64,000 bases of DNA from Polynucleobacter sp. MWH-HuK1 (lineage in GTDB: Bacteria > Pseudomonadota > Gammaproteobacteria > Burkholderiales > Burkholderiaceae), in assembly GCF_018881815.1 (NCBI RefSeq), contig NZ_JACVPP010000001.1:803352-867351 (forward strand), written 5' to 3'. The notes beneath the pieces are model-generated. The model made no database searches, was not told the origin of the DNA, and was given only the letters and a program-made list of their open reading frames with translations. The first letter of the stretch is position 1. Each line of letters starts with the position of its first letter. Positions 26,099 to 33,834 of the stretch are shown here, one piece after another. A program made the translations under genes and the position numbers.

Positions 26099-26539
26099 AT
26101 GTTTAAGTTTTATAAAAAATTTCAAGCAAAAAGTTATCTAGATAATGATCTTGCATACGAATCAACAGTTCAAGTTAAGGGGAAATTAATTTCTTTTGGC
26201 ATTCAAGATAACGATTATTTAAGTATTCACTATCCAGACTCTTATTCCCAGGTAGATTTAAGTGAAATTAAAAATATTGGAGTTGGGTCCTTTATTCAAA
26301 TATCTGCCAACTGGAACAAGATCGGTCTTCCAATAGAAAAATTTTGGGTTGAGGTAACACGTGTTGTAATTATTGGGGGTATGCCCTCTTATTACGGGAA
26401 TGCTGGAAACGATACCTTTGTTGCACCAATAGATTCGAAAATTGGACCTATATATCCAGGCTGCATCAATCGTGTTTACTCTGAGGATTATTTAAAAAAA
26501 GTTGCTTTACCCAAACTTAGACATAAGCAAGCGGCTTAG
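26099..26539 (+). CDS. Orphan protein, 146 residues
   Basis: RBS aaggag lies seven bases before the ATG. The product begins MFKFYKKFQAKSYLDNDLAY and includes beta-rich segments (VKGKLISFGIQDNDYLSIHY) and a Gly/Tyr-rich stretch (MPSYYGNAGNDTFVAPIDSK). No signal peptide or known motif is visible. It is the last gene before the tRNA-derived attachment site. Confidence 0.55.
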   Translation: MFKFYKKFQAKSYLDNDLAYESTVQVKGKLISFGIQDNDYLSIHYPDSYSQVDLSEIKNIGVGSFIQISANWNKIGLPIEKFWVEVTRVVIIGGMPSYYGNAGNDTFVAPIDSKIGPIYPGCINRVYSEDYLKKVALPKLRHKQAA

Positions 26540-26569
26540 TCATTCCAGTCCACTATTTAATCTCACTTT

Positions 26570-26594
26570 AAGCCAGCTTCATGCTGGCTTTTTT
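26570..26594 (+). terminator. Rho-independent terminator
   Basis: Stem aagccagc / gctggctt with a five-base loop and a T6 tail, 30 bases after the 26099 gene. Confidence 0.9.
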
Positions 26595-26712
26595 ACAGTT
26601 TTCCAGCATCAGAAGTATCGGTTGCTGCTTAATTGCTTACACACTTTCTTACACACCGAGGTCAACCAACGCTAGACCCTTGTATTTACAACGGCCAATT
26701 TGGTCCTCTGCT

Positions 26713-26757
26713 CTCATAATCCTTTGGTCCCAGGTTCAAGTCCTGGTGGGCCCACCA
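26713..26757 (+). other. tRNA(CAT) 3'-end fragment, probable attachment site of an integrative element
   Basis: The 45 bases run from the anticodon loop ctcataa through the T arm (ccaggttcaagtcctgg) and the 3' acceptor strand tgggccc to acca. They reconstruct the 3' half of a CAT-anticodon tRNA, Ile2 or Met type. The 5' half is absent: the bases just upstream do not fold as a D arm or acceptor. Integrative elements leave such duplicated tRNA 3' ends at one boundary, so everything to the left may be element DNA and the intact tRNA gene should lie outside the window. Gene-free stretch 26540-27107 otherwise holds only a terminator and a hairpin. Confidence 0.75.
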
Positions 26758-26760
26758 GAT

Positions 26761-26796
26761 AAGCAAACCCTCATCAGAAATGGAGTGGGTTTGCTT
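26761..26796 (+). terminator. Hairpin just after the tRNA fragment
   Basis: Perfect ten-base-pair stem aagcaaaccc / gggtttgctt with a 16-base loop, starting four bases after CCA. It resembles the natural terminator of a tRNA gene (the T tail is weak), which would mark the chromosomal side of the junction. Bases 26797-27107 show no gene. Confidence 0.6.
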
Positions 26797-27107
26797 CGCT
26801 GCTTATGCACATAAATATTTTGCCTAAATTTATCAAGTTTGTTTCATTTCGCAATGACCCCTATGTCTATAAGAGGCGCTAAAAGAAGTTTGCTTAATAT
26901 TGCGGCAAGGTTGGTTTTTGTAACTACTTCAGTTATTTAGCAAGCCAATGCGGATTTAGAATATATAAAAGTGAGTGCTTACTCACAAATATTTTCATAT
27001 ATGGCGGAAAACGAGGCTAGAATTGAGCTCCACTTGGCTGTCCGTATGAAAGTAAAAATGAAGCCAAAGTCCACCTCAATCACCCAATGACTTAAGAAGG
27101 TACCAGT

Positions 27108-27560
27108 ATGCTTTTTAAGAAATCTCAATCTATTAAATTTTTGCAGCCTACCATGGAGTCTTTTGAGACGATTGTTGGACCAGCAACAGAGGTTCATGGA
27201 AGATTGGTTGCAAATGAAAGTCTCCGAATCGACGGCAGTGTAATTGGGAATATCGAGGCACGTCAGGGAAAAAACGTCAGTATTGCATTAGGACGAACAG
27301 GGCTTGTGCAGGGCGACATCTACGCGTTCCGGGTTTTAGTTGCTGGCAGGGTTGAGGGGAATATTTATGCAACCGAGCGAGTTGAATTGCATGAGGGTGC
27401 AGAGGTTCGCGGCGATATTACCTATGGTCAGCTGGGTATAGAGCATGGGGCCAAGTTAAACGGTTTAATGATTTCCAGAAATGGGGAAGAACCAGAAGGT
27501 GTGGTTGACTCGTCTGCGGCGGTTTTTCAGGCAAACTGGGCTAAGATTAAAAGTCGATAG
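27108..27560 (+). CDS. Bactofilin family protein A
   Basis: This 150-residue bactofilin is a polymerising beta-helix scaffold protein. The DUF583 core has the repeating hydrophobic-Gly pattern: ETIVGPATEVHGRLVANESL, GSVIGNIEA, GLVQGDIYAFRVLVAGRVEG, NIYATERVELHEGAEVRGDI. The N-terminal MLFKKSQSIKFLQP resembles the short membrane-targeting peptide of bactofilins. It is the first of three bactofilin genes within 4 kb. Confidence 0.9.
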   Translation: MLFKKSQSIKFLQPTMESFETIVGPATEVHGRLVANESLRIDGSVIGNIEARQGKNVSIALGRTGLVQGDIYAFRVLVAGRVEGNIYATERVELHEGAEVRGDITYGQLGIEHGAKLNGLMISRNGEEPEGVVDSSAAVFQANWAKIKSR

Positions 27561-27603
27561 ATCCTTTAAAGCAACCCTTTCTTTCTAAGAGCAAATAAAA
27601 TTT

Positions 27604-28494
27604 ATGGCTTTATTTAATTTAGGATCAAATGCGCCGCAATATATGGAGCAGGCAAATTTTGATGCAGCAGTTTTTCGGTTTTATAGTTTGAGGCATCAAT
27701 TTCAAGATTTTCAAAGTTTCTGGCATTCAAAAATAACAGGTCCTGATGGAAGAGAGATTCGCCAGGTTGACAACTTATATGCACAAGTTGGAAAGTACCC
27801 CAAAGATGATATGCTGAGGTCGCAGTTGTCCGAAGCATGTTTAGAGCTTGAGAAGTATTGGAATAAAAAATTTGGCACAAGTCCTGAATCGCTAACTTTA
27901 TTTGGAGTGGTTAAATCTCAAGCTGAAGAATCTTTGACTAAGGCTTTGGCTCAAGAGGTTGCCATGAAGGGTGCTCCATTCCCGAGTAATCCAGAGGGTC
28001 GTGTAGATAGGTTGATGAGAAATCTATACCAATATGAGCACCAAATTGCGCAATTAAATCCAGTTCGTTTTGATGATGCAACAAAAATCCATTTTTTCTT
28101 AGATGGCTTGAATGAGGCTCTCAGCTCGAGCTTCAAGTACAGTGGTAGCGTACTTAAGGTTTTGGAGCAAGACTCCTATATTCAAAATGAGGATGTAACT
28201 TGGGGTAGGTGGACGCTGTTTCGCGATTCCACTGGGTTCTCAGATGTTTGGATTGTAAGGATTGAAAATGGCAGAGCAGACGTATTTAAAGCTGTGCAAA
28301 AATTGAATCAAGACAGCTATGAGCTTGAGAACACAAGCAGGGGCATCCATTTTGATTCGGAAATTTTTAAGGCAATTGATAAAACACAGATTGCTGCATT
28401 TGAAAACTCGGAATACAACTTGAGCCCCCCAGCATATTTTCAGATGCTTTCTATGCTTAATGTGAGTGGAGAGCCCATTTTTGAGAGGCGCTAG
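27604..28494 (+). CDS. Unknown protein between bactofilin genes, 296 residues
   Basis: It follows bactofilin A on the same strand by 43 bases. The product is soluble, mixed alpha/beta, with no signal peptide: SLRHQFQDFQSFWHSKITGP near the start, a helical middle, and beta-rich WGRWTLFRDSTGFSDVWIVR. I do not recognise a family. The context suggests a bactofilin partner or client. Confidence 0.55.
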   Translation: MALFNLGSNAPQYMEQANFDAAVFRFYSLRHQFQDFQSFWHSKITGPDGREIRQVDNLYAQVGKYPKDDMLRSQLSEACLELEKYWNKKFGTSPESLTLFGVVKSQAEESLTKALAQEVAMKGAPFPSNPEGRVDRLMRNLYQYEHQIAQLNPVRFDDATKIHFFLDGLNEALSSSFKYSGSVLKVLEQDSYIQNEDVTWGRWTLFRDSTGFSDVWIVRIENGRADVFKAVQKLNQDSYELENTSRGIHFDSEIFKAIDKTQIAAFENSEYNLSPPAYFQMLSMLNVSGEPIFERR

Positions 28495-28524
28495 ATACTG
28501 CGCTTCTCAAATTTCTAAAGTGAT

Positions 28525-28920
28525 TTACTCGTCTTCTGTTGGTGTGACGCTTGAGCTGTATGAAGCGCTTGATGAGTAAGGGGATGGGTGACTGGACTCA
28601 ATCACTCGCAACTCTCCGCTCAGTTTTGCGCCTTTCTCTACACTCATTTCAGCATATTGAGTGAGGCCAGTAATTTTTGCGCTGGACTTGATGTTGAGGT
28701 GATCGGTGACATGCAAGCCCTGGGTTACTTCTCCACGTATTTCAACGACTTCCGCATTAATTCTGCCATTCACGATTCCAGTGGCGTCTACCAAAACCTC
28801 TTTGGTGTTCAATTCACCCTCAACTAATCCGGCAACAACTGCCATTTCGGGAACCTCAAATGTGCCTTTAACTACTACACCCTCGCCAACAAAAAGAGAC
28901 CCTTTCGGATTGTTATCCAT
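28525..28920 (-). CDS. Bactofilin family protein B
   Basis: This 131-residue protein is a short beta-helix (GEGVVVKGTFEVPEMAVVAG, LVEGELNTKEVLVDATGIVN, GRINAEVVEIRGEVTQGLHV, KITGLTQYAEMSVEKGAKLS). The tail is Ser-rich (SSSASYSSSVTPTEDE). It is opposite in strand to bactofilins A and C and diverged from both, so it may be a co-polymer or regulator. Confidence 0.87.
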   Translation of the reverse strand: MDNNPKGSLFVGEGVVVKGTFEVPEMAVVAGLVEGELNTKEVLVDATGIVNGRINAEVVEIRGEVTQGLHVTDHLNIKSSAKITGLTQYAEMSVEKGAKLSGELRVIESSHPSPYSSSASYSSSVTPTEDE

Positions 28921-28985
28921 AATTATTTTCCTGATTTAATAGATGTGGTTAGATCATATCGCATTGCTGAATTTTTAAAGAATAT

Positions 28986-29018
28986 AAAATTAATGCACCA
29001 AAAAAGTGCATTAATTTT
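28986..29018 (-). terminator. Terminator of the 29011 gene
   Basis: Thirteen-base-pair perfect stem aaaattaatgcac / gtgcattaatttt with a seven-base loop. On the minus strand it ends in ttttat and contains the stop codon of the 29011 gene. Confidence 0.8.
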
Positions 29019-29343
29019 CGTTGTTTTGAGGTTTGGATTTAATTGGTGTGGGGGTTGCTAATTCGGAGAATTGATTTTTTAGAACGCTAAGCGTAGCAAT
29101 CTTTGATTCTATTGCTGGCAGTTGACGCTCGAGAATTTGTAGCTTTTCGCGGTACATTGCTTCAATCTCATCAAATTCTTTGCGGGTGATAACCCCGCCC
29201 ATTTCTTTGGTCATTTCCGGGCTAAAGCGAATTGCCACTCGAAAACCCAGAAAATGAATTCCTATACCAATCACAATAAATACACTGAACGACAAAATAG
29301 CGAGCTTAATCACGGATCTCCCCGTGATTTTGATTTGTTTCAT
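29011..29343 (-). CDS. Small inner-membrane protein with coiled coil
   Basis: Starting at ATG 29343 (an in-frame ATG at 29379 adds 12 residues; neither has a strong RBS), the protein has one N-terminal transmembrane helix (SVIKLAILSFSVFIVIGIGI). A cytoplasmic or periplasmic coiled coil follows (FDEIEAMYREKLQILERQLP, AIESKIATLSVLKNQFSELA). No family is recognised. It sits within the bactofilin cluster. Confidence 0.55.
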   Translation of the reverse strand: MKQIKITGRSVIKLAILSFSVFIVIGIGIHFLGFRVAIRFSPEMTKEMGGVITRKEFDEIEAMYREKLQILERQLPAIESKIATLSVLKNQFSELATPTPIKSKPQNNEN

Positions 29344-29589
29344 TGTCGAGGTCGAGCCCGAAATCCAAATTAATTGCATTTAATTAGAGGTATTGGGGTT
29401 TATGGTTGGTCCAATCTGTTGGGCGCCGAGTGCAATTTTGGACGTTTTTATTTGTTTTGTAAAGTTTAGTCCAGTATTTTTGTGGGTTTGGGCCCTATTG
29501 GTGCTAATATCGAAGTAAAAACTTTTATCACTAAAAGAGACCAATCCAATTCTGTGCTACCTCACAGTTTTTCACAATACACTTAACTT

Positions 29590-30564
29590 ATGTCCCAGGC
29601 TCGATCTCCTGAAATTAATGGACTTGCATTAAAAGATGCTCGAGAAAAGCAGGGGATGGAGCGCGCTGAACTGGCGTCTAAATGTTGCCTCTCCACCAAA
29701 ATGATTGTTGAGTTGGAAGAGGGTGGTATTTCATCTTTCTACAATTTCCAATTAAAGGTCTCTGTCGCAAAAAAGGTTGGCTCTTATTTGGGTTTGCCTC
29801 TTGAGCACTATTTGCAGGAATTCCCTGCGGTTGTTGGGGAGGATCAAGGTTCTGTAGTTGCGGAAAATGCCAAACTACAGGCAGATGAAAGATTGGTTCT
29901 GGTAAATGCAGCTAAATCAGTTGCAAATGAAGGTGAGCAGGTGGATGACCTCATCTATGAAAGTACTCATGCTGGAACTTCACTTCCACATTTAAGTTCT
30001 CATACGCAACGATCTAGGTGGATGAGTATTCCGCTAGTTATGCTTTTGGGAGGTGTTGCGTTCTATGGTTTTGAAAGCCGGTTTCATATTTCCGACCAGG
30101 TGATTGATTTTCTGGGGCAAAACAGCCAAAAAAAATTAGAATTACCCGATCCCCCAGGGGGGCTTGTTGCGCAAGGTGAGCAGCAGACTCAGGGGGGTGA
30201 GAAGGTTTTAGAAAAAACAGAGTCTTCGGCCGATACCTCGGTGGCGGCATCTTCTCAGAATCAATGCCCATCAGTTCGCGCTGAGCAGTTGGTTGTTTAT
30301 AAGTCTCCCAATCCATCCAAGTTAGGTGATGTTGTCAATATTAAGACTTTAGTGAAGCAAGTGGTATGTGTGACTGATAGCCATGGCAAGCAAGTTTCGG
30401 TAGATCTGGAGTCCAATACGGCGCATTCATTTAAGGGTGCCCCTCCTTTTGTAGTAGTTGCTCAGGATTTGGATAATGTCGAAATGTTTTATCAAGGATG
30501 GAGAGTCAGGCCGCCTAATGTCGGCGTGAAGGAAATGAAGTTGGTTGAAGTTGCCATGCAGTGA
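29590..30564 (+). CDS. RodZ-like membrane protein with helix-turn-helix domain
   Basis: This 324-residue protein has a cytoplasmic Xre-type HTH at 10-75 (LKDAREKQGMERAELASKCC), a single transmembrane helix near 140-160 (SIPLVMLLGGVAFYGF), and a periplasmic beta domain resembling the RodZ C-terminus (SFKGAPPFVVVAQDLDNVEM, FYQGWRVRPPN). RodZ links MreB to the wall-synthesis machinery; next to bactofilin genes it is likely an envelope anchor for a bactofilin scaffold. It could also be a second RodZ paralogue with a specialised role. Confidence 0.75.
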   Translation: MSQARSPEINGLALKDAREKQGMERAELASKCCLSTKMIVELEEGGISSFYNFQLKVSVAKKVGSYLGLPLEHYLQEFPAVVGEDQGSVVAENAKLQADERLVLVNAAKSVANEGEQVDDLIYESTHAGTSLPHLSSHTQRSRWMSIPLVMLLGGVAFYGFESRFHISDQVIDFLGQNSQKKLELPDPPGGLVAQGEQQTQGGEKVLEKTESSADTSVAASSQNQCPSVRAEQLVVYKSPNPSKLGDVVNIKTLVKQVVCVTDSHGKQVSVDLESNTAHSFKGAPPFVVVAQDLDNVEMFYQGWRVRPPNVGVKEMKLVEVAMQ

Positions 30565-30594
30565 ATAAGATTCACTCGATAAGGAGGAGTTAAC

Positions 30595-31068
30595 ATGTTT
30601 GAATTTTCAAAAAAAGGCCCAATGGCTGATTCGCAGTTAACGTATTTAACAACCATAGGTGCAGGCTCAAAAGTAGCTGGAAATTTTACGCACAGAGGCA
30701 ATATGCTGTTATCAGGACATCTTGTGGGTGATATTCATCAAGATGAGAATGGTCCTGAAGCAGAAAATGGGTATACCGCAGTGATAGGTAAGACCGGGTT
30801 TTTAGAGGGCGATATTCACAGTGCCCATGCAATTATTATCGGGCGCATTAATGGGTCGGTCCTTGCAAAAGGGAGGGTTGAGGTCTATCCAGGCGCTGTA
30901 GTTTGTGGCGACATTACCTATTCCCAAATTAACGTTCACCCTGACGCTAAGGTAAATGGCAATCTGAAGTGCTTGCTACCAGACTCACTAAAAATCACTT
31001 CTAGTACATCAGATTTTGAGGATTTGAATAACAACGTTGTGCCGCTGACAAAATCTGAGAGCGCTTAA
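30595..31068 (+). CDS. Bactofilin family protein C
   Basis: This 157-residue bactofilin has the beta-helix core LTTIGAGSKVAGNFTHRGNM, LLSGHLVGDI, GFLEGDIHSAHAIIIGRING and VEVYPGAVVCGDITYSQINV. A loop with acidic residues (HQDENGPEAENG) interrupts the helix. It starts 30 bases after the RodZ-like gene with RBS aaggagg, so the two are an operon. The tail is acidic and polar. Confidence 0.9.
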   Translation: MFEFSKKGPMADSQLTYLTTIGAGSKVAGNFTHRGNMLLSGHLVGDIHQDENGPEAENGYTAVIGKTGFLEGDIHSAHAIIIGRINGSVLAKGRVEVYPGAVVCGDITYSQINVHPDAKVNGNLKCLLPDSLKITSSTSDFEDLNNNVVPLTKSESA

Positions 31069-31093
31069 AGGTAAGTAGTTAGGGCTTATTGAG

Positions 31094-31528
31094 ATGGCTC
31101 AAATACCAGAAAGCCAGATGCACCATCTAAAGGAGTCCTTAGAGGAGGATTCTCTTCGCAGGAGAATTCCCCCCTTTTTTTTGGCGGGTTTAATTCTGTT
31201 AATAGTGGTTGGTGCGCTAGTCAATGTTTATTACTATCGAGATCTTCCAAAATGTCAAGATGAGTCTGTTCAGATCCTATTAAATAAAAACATTAGGAGT
31301 AATGAGACTCTTATTCAAAATGCTCGAACGCAAGCGTTTGATCGCATTCGAGAGCTCTCTCATAGCGAATCTCGCCGATCTTGTGCCGCTACTCTAGTCA
31401 CTACGGAGGGTAACTACGACCTTATCTATGTCGTAGTAAATGATTTGGTTGAAAAAAACTGGCTTAATAAATTTGTCGACGCTGTTCAATATTCTGTCGA
31501 GATTCAAAAAATTGAGCCAGTGAAGTAA
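31094..31528 (+). CDS. Single-span membrane protein, 144 residues
   Basis: It follows bactofilin C by 25 bases. A cytoplasmic charged head (KESLEEDSLRRRIP) leads to one transmembrane helix (PFFLAGLILLIVVGALVNVY) and a soluble extracytoplasmic domain with two Cys (KCQDESV and RRSCAATLVTT). No family is recognised. Coupling to a bactofilin and a RodZ-like protein suggests an envelope partner. Confidence 0.6.
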   Translation: MAQIPESQMHHLKESLEEDSLRRRIPPFFLAGLILLIVVGALVNVYYYRDLPKCQDESVQILLNKNIRSNETLIQNARTQAFDRIRELSHSESRRSCAATLVTTEGNYDLIYVVVNDLVEKNWLNKFVDAVQYSVEIQKIEPVK

Positions 31529-31550
31529 TTGGTCGTGGCAACAAGATCCT

Positions 31551-31823
31551 CTAAAGGAGAAACTTCCCAATAATATAGAGCATCAATGATGACACTACTA
31601 CGTAAATTGCCGCCTTAGCCAAAGCTCGCTCTACCCCTTTTTGAACAATCTTATTTTGAATATTTTCATCAACAACGATATTCTTGATATTCCAAAGATC
31701 TTTTCTGATGGTATTTAGGCTCTCATCCGATTTTTTATCCCTGCCTTGAATCGCGGTGCTAATTTCAGTTAAGCGAGCATTAATCTCCTTTAACTCTTTA
31801 ATTGCATCGTCTAGATTTCCCAT
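31551..31823 (-). CDS. Small tail-anchored coiled-coil protein, 90 residues
   Basis: The N-terminal part is a charged helix (DDAIKELKEINARLTEISTA) and the C-terminus is a single transmembrane segment (AIYVVVSSLMLYIIGKFLL). It converges with the upstream gene. This is a typical small membrane organiser shape; function is unknown. Confidence 0.55.
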   Translation of the reverse strand: MGNLDDAIKELKEINARLTEISTAIQGRDKKSDESLNTIRKDLWNIKNIVVDENIQNKIVQKGVERALAKAAIYVVVSSLMLYIIGKFLL

Positions 31824-32067
31824 GAACGCTCCAAATCGGAATTGGCTCTGTACATTTAAATAGCGCCAATTTTAAGTTTTATTAGTGATACTTGATTATT
31901 GCAAATTTCATAAGTCTTCCATGAAATTTACGTTATTAGCCTAATTTTTCAATTGAGTTGGGGTGTATTGATAATTGCTTTATAGTGTCATTAAATGAAT
32001 CTAAGCACTAATTGAGCATAGCTAATGATTGTGCTGGATTGTTAAAAAGAATGGATATCAAGGGTTG

Positions 32068-32613
32068 ATGATAGCGGCTAAAGTTAAAGTCTTAGCAAAA
32101 TTAATTTTGCGGGGCTTCGCCATTTTGTTAGTTTTATTGGTCTTGATCTATATTGGATTCAAGGTATGGGCTTATTATTCCTTGGAGGGTAATCGGGCAC
32201 AGCAATTGGCCGTTCAACGTCAACAGAAAGCCAAGTACGATGATCTCATCAAAGATCAATCTTCTTATGTTCCACTCATGATTGGTGCCCCATCCTATGA
32301 GTATCTTATGGATGGAAATCGCAATTTTATTTTTACCTATTTGCTATCAGCTGACTACAAGGTATTCCAAGAGGCAATGGAAGATAGTGCTCAAATGGTT
32401 TATGTAGGCAAGCAAATTTTAGGATCCGGATGCAAAAAACAAGCATGTAACGAACTTGAGGCAGCGTTTGTTATTGATCCGGAAACCAGTCAATATTTTG
32501 CGGCAATTAGTCAAAATGGCAGGATTGTTTATTACGGAGTCGAAGATGGAAAATTGATTCCACCAGCTTTTATGAAGTGGCATCCCAATATCGTCATTGA
32601 GGGGGGCAAGTGA
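32068..32613 (+). CDS. Membrane-anchored protein, 181 residues
   Basis: ATG 32068, with aaggg upstream, is chosen over an upstream in-frame TTG because the N-terminal transmembrane helix begins right after it (RGFAILLVLLVLIYIGFKVW). The extracytoplasmic domain has Cys pairs in GSGCKKQACNELEAAF and the segment YFAAISQNGRIVYYGVEDGK. No family is recognised. Its stop overlaps the next start. Confidence 0.6.
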   Translation: MIAAKVKVLAKLILRGFAILLVLLVLIYIGFKVWAYYSLEGNRAQQLAVQRQQKAKYDDLIKDQSSYVPLMIGAPSYEYLMDGNRNFIFTYLLSADYKVFQEAMEDSAQMVYVGKQILGSGCKKQACNELEAAFVIDPETSQYFAAISQNGRIVYYGVEDGKLIPPAFMKWHPNIVIEGGK

Positions 32614-33107
32614 TGAATGCCTTATTCAAAGCTTCGTTATTTTCTTATGTGTTTCGCCTTTTTGTTCTATTGAATGTTTTTTTTATTCTGAGTGCACAAG
32701 CAAAGTCGGACCATCACGAAGCAAGCCCTGCAAAAGCGGTTGTTGCTAAAGGGGGATCTAAGGCTGGCAATGACAAGGATATTGTTCTCCGTAAAAATTC
32801 CCAATCTACTCTGTATTTATTGTCAGGGTGGGGTAAGGCAGAGGAGCCTTATGTTTGGTACACAGTTTCAGCCCATTTTAATGAAGACCAATTGGCGCCA
32901 AATGGCAAGTTGTTTAATCTTTTTAGCCTAAGTGGCGCCCAGGATTGCAAAGAAAACCATTTTTTCTTTTATCGCGCCTCATATATGTACTTTGATCCCA
33001 AAACGAAAGCGTTAGGTGAAGTATTTTTTAACAAGAGTAAATCTAGTGTCATGTCTATCAATCCAGACACGATTGAGTCGAGCGTCAAATCCATCATCTG
33101 TAATTAA
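32613..33107 (+). CDS. Exported protein, 164 residues
   Basis: The ATG at 32613 overlaps the previous stop (a GTG at 32610 is also possible). A long signal peptide ends near SAQAKSD. The mature part has a Lys/Ala-rich start and a beta domain with YLLSGWGKAEEPYVWYTVSA and two Cys (AQDCKENHF; SIICN end). It is coupled to the preceding membrane protein and to the downstream diguanylate cyclase, whose ATG follows the stop immediately. Confidence 0.6.
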   Translation: MNALFKASLFSYVFRLFVLLNVFFILSAQAKSDHHEASPAKAVVAKGGSKAGNDKDIVLRKNSQSTLYLLSGWGKAEEPYVWYTVSAHFNEDQLAPNGKLFNLFSLSGAQDCKENHFFFYRASYMYFDPKTKALGEVFFNKSKSSVMSINPDTIESSVKSIICN

Positions 33108-33815
33108 ATGATGGATCACCAGGCTGGGCTATCTCGCGCGATCGAGCAATTCTTATCTTTATTTCAGCAAATGCAAAAGCTAGCTCAAGAAGCTAAGCAT
33201 CAGGATCTTATTGAATTGATTCAGACGAATCCGCATTTATCTCAGCTTCAAAGACATGTTTTTAATGAACTCATTTACGATGAACCCTCTTCATTTTCTC
33301 TTGCGCATGATGAGTTAACCGGCCTTTTGCTGAGATCGAGTTTGCTAGAGTGTCTAAATAAAGCTTTGGTTGATGTTCGCCTTCGTGGTAATTATGTGGC
33401 GCTATGTTTTATTGACTTAGATGGTTTTAAGGAAATTAATGACCAACATGGGCATCTTATTGGCGATCAAGCATTAAGACTGGTCGGCGGAAGCTTGAAA
33501 AATTCAATCCGTTCTGGAGACTTATTGTGTCGTTGGGGTGGCGATGAATTTATCGTAGTTTTGCAAGATATTAGTCATCAAGATTTGGTTTTGAGTTTGG
33601 CAAATCGATTGCTCAATGCGATTTCAAGCCCATTGAGGCTCAGTGTTGATGATCCCCTTACCCTTTTCTTGGGCGCAAGCATTGGAGTTTCAGTTGTCGG
33701 GCCTACGAATGTTCATCAACTTCAAGATGCGCTTGCTCTTATTGAATCAGCCGATGCGGCTATGTACCTGGCTAAGCAGGCAGGTCAAAATCGCATTCAG
33801 TTTGCTGCTGTCTAA
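33108..33815 (+). CDS. Diguanylate cyclase (GGDEF domain)
   Basis: This 235-residue enzyme would make c-di-GMP. An N-terminal helical region of about 60 residues precedes the GGDEF domain (DELTGLLLRSSLLECL, FIDLDGFKEINDQHGH). The active-site motif GGDEF is intact near residue 143, and the inhibitory I-site RSGD lies five residues before it, so product feedback is expected. There is no transmembrane segment. It is coupled to two membrane/exported genes upstream and lies near rpoN and a c-di-GMP receptor of the YcgR type, which suggests control of motility or the envelope. Confidence 0.92.
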   Translation: MMDHQAGLSRAIEQFLSLFQQMQKLAQEAKHQDLIELIQTNPHLSQLQRHVFNELIYDEPSSFSLAHDELTGLLLRSSLLECLNKALVDVRLRGNYVALCFIDLDGFKEINDQHGHLIGDQALRLVGGSLKNSIRSGDLLCRWGGDEFIVVLQDISHQDLVLSLANRLLNAISSPLRLSVDDPLTLFLGASIGVSVVGPTNVHQLQDALALIESADAAMYLAKQAGQNRIQFAAV

Positions 33816-33834
33816 TAAATAGTGATTCAGAGGC

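Noticed and set aside
26581..26814. 77-codon plus-strand frame across the tRNA fragment
   Set aside because: It runs through a terminator and the tRNA 3' end; the translation has no protein-like pattern.
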